Source: Deltaproteobacteria bacterium (GTDB taxonomy: Bacteria; Desulfobacterota; Desulfobacteria; Desulfobacterales; JAFDHS01). Taken from it: a stretch of 7,866 bases of DNA. Below the pieces are notes generated by a model that saw nothing but the letters and a program-made list of their open reading frames with translations, was not told the origin of the DNA and searched no databases. Positions 6,235 to 7,866 of this stretch are shown here, piece by piece. Position 1 is the stretch's first letter; each line of letters starts with the position of its first letter. The stretch lies in NCBI GenBank assembly GCA_019308655.1, contig JAFDHS010000036.1:1-7866 (forward strand), written 5' to 3'. The position numbers were made by a program, and so were the translations under genes.

Positions 6235-6345
6235 TGCATCTCCATCAGGATATAGCCGCCAAATTGGAAAACAATTCCGACGCGGTTGCATTCCGACATG
6301 AAATGGGATGTCGGCCTCGCTATCCGGGCCTGAAGGAGGCTAATC
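6235..6345. other. Intergenic stretch with direct and inverted repeats
   Basis: ATTCCGAC occurs twice, at 6274-6281 and 6290-6297 (16 bp apart). The second copy overlaps CCGACAT (6293-6299), which pairs exactly with ATGTCGG (6308-6314) over an 8-nt loop. AATTG/CAATT (6262-6266 with 6272-6276) is another small dyad. The 7-bp stem lies about 60 nt after the cytochrome stop and is not followed by a T-run, so it is a weak terminator at best. The direct repeats could be an operator for the downstream sulfatase region. Confidence 0.35.
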
Positions 6346-6517
6346 ATGCGAAATAAAATTTTGGCAGGAACATTGGTGTTACTTATGGGCCATGGAGCAA
6401 ATACCGGATTTGATCCCATGGCGGTCCCGAAAGCGAGGGAGCCGCCGCCTCGCCAGGAGGCGCGCCGGATGTGGTTTTTTAAACCTGTTTTATTTCAACC
6501 CGTTAAAGGAGGAAGAA
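6346..6517 (+). other. Start of a small ORF with a strong ribosome binding site (leader peptide or gene remnant)
   Basis: AAGGAGG (6333-6339) sits six bases before the ATG at 6346, the best ribosome binding site in the window. The frame starts like an export signal (Met-Arg-Asn-Lys, then hydrophobic 5-14) and then turns Pro/Arg-rich. It stays open to 6654 (102 codons) but overlaps the sulfatase by 137 nt in another frame, where it has no protein-like character. Only the part before 6518 is therefore listed. It may be a translated leader, the 5' remnant of an exported-protein gene, or a true small gene. A GC-rich stem CGCCTC/GAGGCG (6446-6451 with 6457-6462) lies inside it. Function unknown. 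Confidence 0.35.
6446..6480 (+). terminator. Weak terminator- or attenuator-like GC hairpin with distal T-run
   Basis: CGCCTC (6446-6451) and GAGGCG (6457-6462) form a 6-bp GC-rich stem with a 5-nt loop, and a run of six T follows at 6475-6480. The 12-nt gap between stem and T-run is longer than in efficient intrinsic terminators. Lying inside the small ORF and just before the sulfatase, it could act as an attenuator coupled to translation of that ORF. This is speculative. Confidence 0.25.
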
Positions 6518-7866
6518 ATGAAAAGTTCAAAAATACCAACGATTCTGTTTGTAGCCATGATGTGCATTGCACTCCCGTTAAGTGCCTATGCCATCCAGCC
6601 GGATGCGCCCTATGTGCAGATGGCGAAAAAAAACAAAGACAAATGGGGTGCTGAAGATCAACAGATCAATCAAAAGCTTGCCAAGCTGAAGAAAAAGTTC
6701 GGCAAAAAACCCAACATCATCTACATCCTGGCCGACGATGTAGGTTGGGGTGAGCTGGGTTGGCAAGGCGGCGGGAAACACCGTGGTACACCCACTCCCG
6801 AGCTCGACAAGATGGCCGCCGAGGGAATGCGTTTCTGGTCGTCATACGCCGAACCAAGCTGCACACCCTCACGCATTGCGATCATGACCGGGCGGCATCC
6901 AGTCCGCACGGGCTTACTGAGCGTCCTCTGGCCCGGTCAAATTGATGGGCTTTCGTCCAAAGAAGTGACGACGGCCGAAGTGCTTTCTCAAGCTGGTTAC
7001 AACACCGCCATGTGGGGTAAGTGGCACCTGGGTGACGAGCCCGAGCACGCACCGGAGAACCAAGGCTTCGACTATGCGTACTATGGCCTGTGGAACGGCG
7101 CGCCTGACGCCTGGCCTAGCTCTTTCGACATGTATAAAGACGCGCCCAACACAGCCCGTGCGCCTTTCTATGATTTCCCCGGTGAAGAGGAATACAAGCA
7201 GCGCACGGGAATCGATCTGTCGGTGTCCGGCTACGTTGGGCGAAAAGGCAAAGGGCGCACGCCCATTGAGGGCGTTGCCGGAAAGCTCGGTTCTGATAGA
7301 CAGGAAGCCTTTGAAGCTGAGTCGATCAAACAGATCAAATCTTACATCAAGGACAAGGCGAAAGACGATAATCCCTTCTTCATCTACTGGGCGACCTACA
7401 CTCAGCAGATTCATGGATCGAAGGCCCACCACAATGACGAGCATGTGGACAAAGCCAACCCTCAGGCTTCCGAAATGGCAGCGCATAATGCGCACGTGAA
7501 GCAACTGCTCGACACGTTGAAGACTGAAGGGATTGCCGAAAACACGTTGGTCGTCTGGATCAGCGATAACGGGCCGATGTACGTATTCTATCCAAACTCG
7601 GGCTACACTTGGCTTCGCGGCAGCAAGGGCGATGTGCTCGAGGGTGGTGTCCGCGTGCCGGCAATGGCTTGGTGGCCGGGCATGATCGCGCCCAATCAGG
7701 ATCCGGTGGACATTCTGCACATTACAGACCTATTCACGACGGCTGCCCGCTTGGCGGGGGCACTTGACAAGATACCCAACGACCGCGTCACGGATGGTAT
7801 CGATCAGACCGCACTCCTCCTGCTTGGCGAAGACCACGGCCGGCGGAACACGATGTTCCACTACAG
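6518..7866 (+). CDS. Periplasmic type I sulfatase (arylsulfatase-like), 3' end cut by window
   Basis: 449 complete codons are visible and the frame is open at the right edge. The start is set by AAGGAGG (6506-6512), five bases before the ATG. Residues 1-25 are a Sec signal with cleavage after Ala-Tyr-Ala25. A Lys-rich helix (about 36-64) precedes the alkaline-phosphatase-fold sulfatase domain. The signature Cys115-Thr-Pro-Ser-Arg119 marks Cys115 as the residue oxidised to formylglycine. The ten residues that build the arylsulfatase active site all have counterparts: Asp73, Asp74, Cys115, Arg119, Lys168, His170, His299, Asp350, Asn351 and Lys370. It should hydrolyse a sulfate ester in the periplasm, with bound calcium and a maturase encoded elsewhere. 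Family members usually have about 450-600 residues, so probably only the C-terminal part is missing. The sulfated substrate cannot be read from sequence. A barrel protein lies upstream beyond the cytochrome operon and could be its uptake partner. Confidence 0.95.
   Translation, partial: MKSSKIPTILFVAMMCIALPLSAYAIQPDAPYVQMAKKNKDKWGAEDQQINQKLAKLKKKFGKKPNIIYILADDVGWGELGWQGGGKHRGTPTPELDKMAAEGMRFWSSYAEPSCTPSRIAIMTGRHPVRTGLLSVLWPGQIDGLSSKEVTTAEVLSQAGYNTAMWGKWHLGDEPEHAPENQGFDYAYYGLWNGAPDAWPSSFDMYKDAPNTARAPFYDFPGEEEYKQRTGIDLSVSGYVGRKGKGRTPIEGVAGKLGSDRQEAFEAESIKQIKSYIKDKAKDDNPFFIYWATYTQQIHGSKAHHNDEHVDKANPQASEMAAHNAHVKQLLDTLKTEGIAENTLVVWISDNGPMYVFYPNSGYTWLRGSKGDVLEGGVRVPAMAWWPGMIAPNQDPVDILHITDLFTTAARLAGALDKIPNDRVTDGIDQTALLLLGEDHGRRNTMFHY

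Noticed and set aside
6361..6376. Second sigma-54-like promoter (TTGGCAG then TTGG)
   Set aside because: The -12 element has GG instead of the required GC, and the site lies inside the small ORF just after its start, so the match is probably chance.
6914..7720. Long minus-strand frame of 268 codons opposite the sulfatase
   Set aside because: It is a shadow of the sulfatase, whose plus-strand frame has a signal peptide and all catalytic residues. The antisense translation has no recognisable domain.

Overview
The window looks like chromosomal DNA from an anaerobic, cytochrome-rich Gram-negative bacterium. The best guess is a Desulfobacterota ('deltaproteobacterial') or similar sediment lineage. 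The reasons are an outer-membrane beta-barrel protein, a textbook sigma-54 promoter, an eight-haem cytochrome fused to repeat domains, a Rieske/cytochrome b pair with no cytochrome c1, and a periplasmic formylglycine sulfatase. Taxonomy is inferred from gene content only; no rRNA or marker gene is present.

Layout, left to right. Positions 1-113 look like the right end of an IS200/IS605-family element, with the 3' part of a TnpB-type omega RNA; any transposase or nuclease gene lies left of the window. Positions 114-746 carry no confident gene. They are AT-rich and hold a near-perfect sigma-54 promoter (506-525), an upstream 8-bp inverted repeat that could bind its activator, and a roughly 210-nt leader with several stems. 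Position 747-1637 encodes an exported beta-barrel protein of the 'transporter / MetA-pathway' type. A probable three-gene respiratory operon follows: a fused b6-subunit IV-like cytochrome b (1792-3189), a Tat-exported Rieske protein (3290-3811) and an octahaem c-type cytochrome with HEAT-like and TPR repeats (3919-6234). After a 283-nt gap containing a small ORF with an excellent ribosome binding site, a type I sulfatase starts at 6518 and runs off the right edge. All ten canonical active-site residues fall inside the window.

How the genes may work together (inference): the cytochrome b and Rieske proteins would oxidise a quinol, probably a low-potential menaquinol. They would pass one electron branch to the octahaem cytochrome, which stands where cytochrome c1 or f normally would; its TPR half would dock partners. 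The barrel protein and the sulfatase flank this complex and could serve uptake and desulfation of a sulfated organic compound. A functional link between the sulfatase/barrel pair and the electron-transfer complex is suggested only by proximity.

The most interesting content is the unusual bc-type complex: no c1, an octahaem-HEAT-TPR cytochrome in its place, a Qo motif without its acidic residue, no cysteine at the extra-haem position, and a Rieske protein with a Tyr-to-Phe change at the potential-tuning position.
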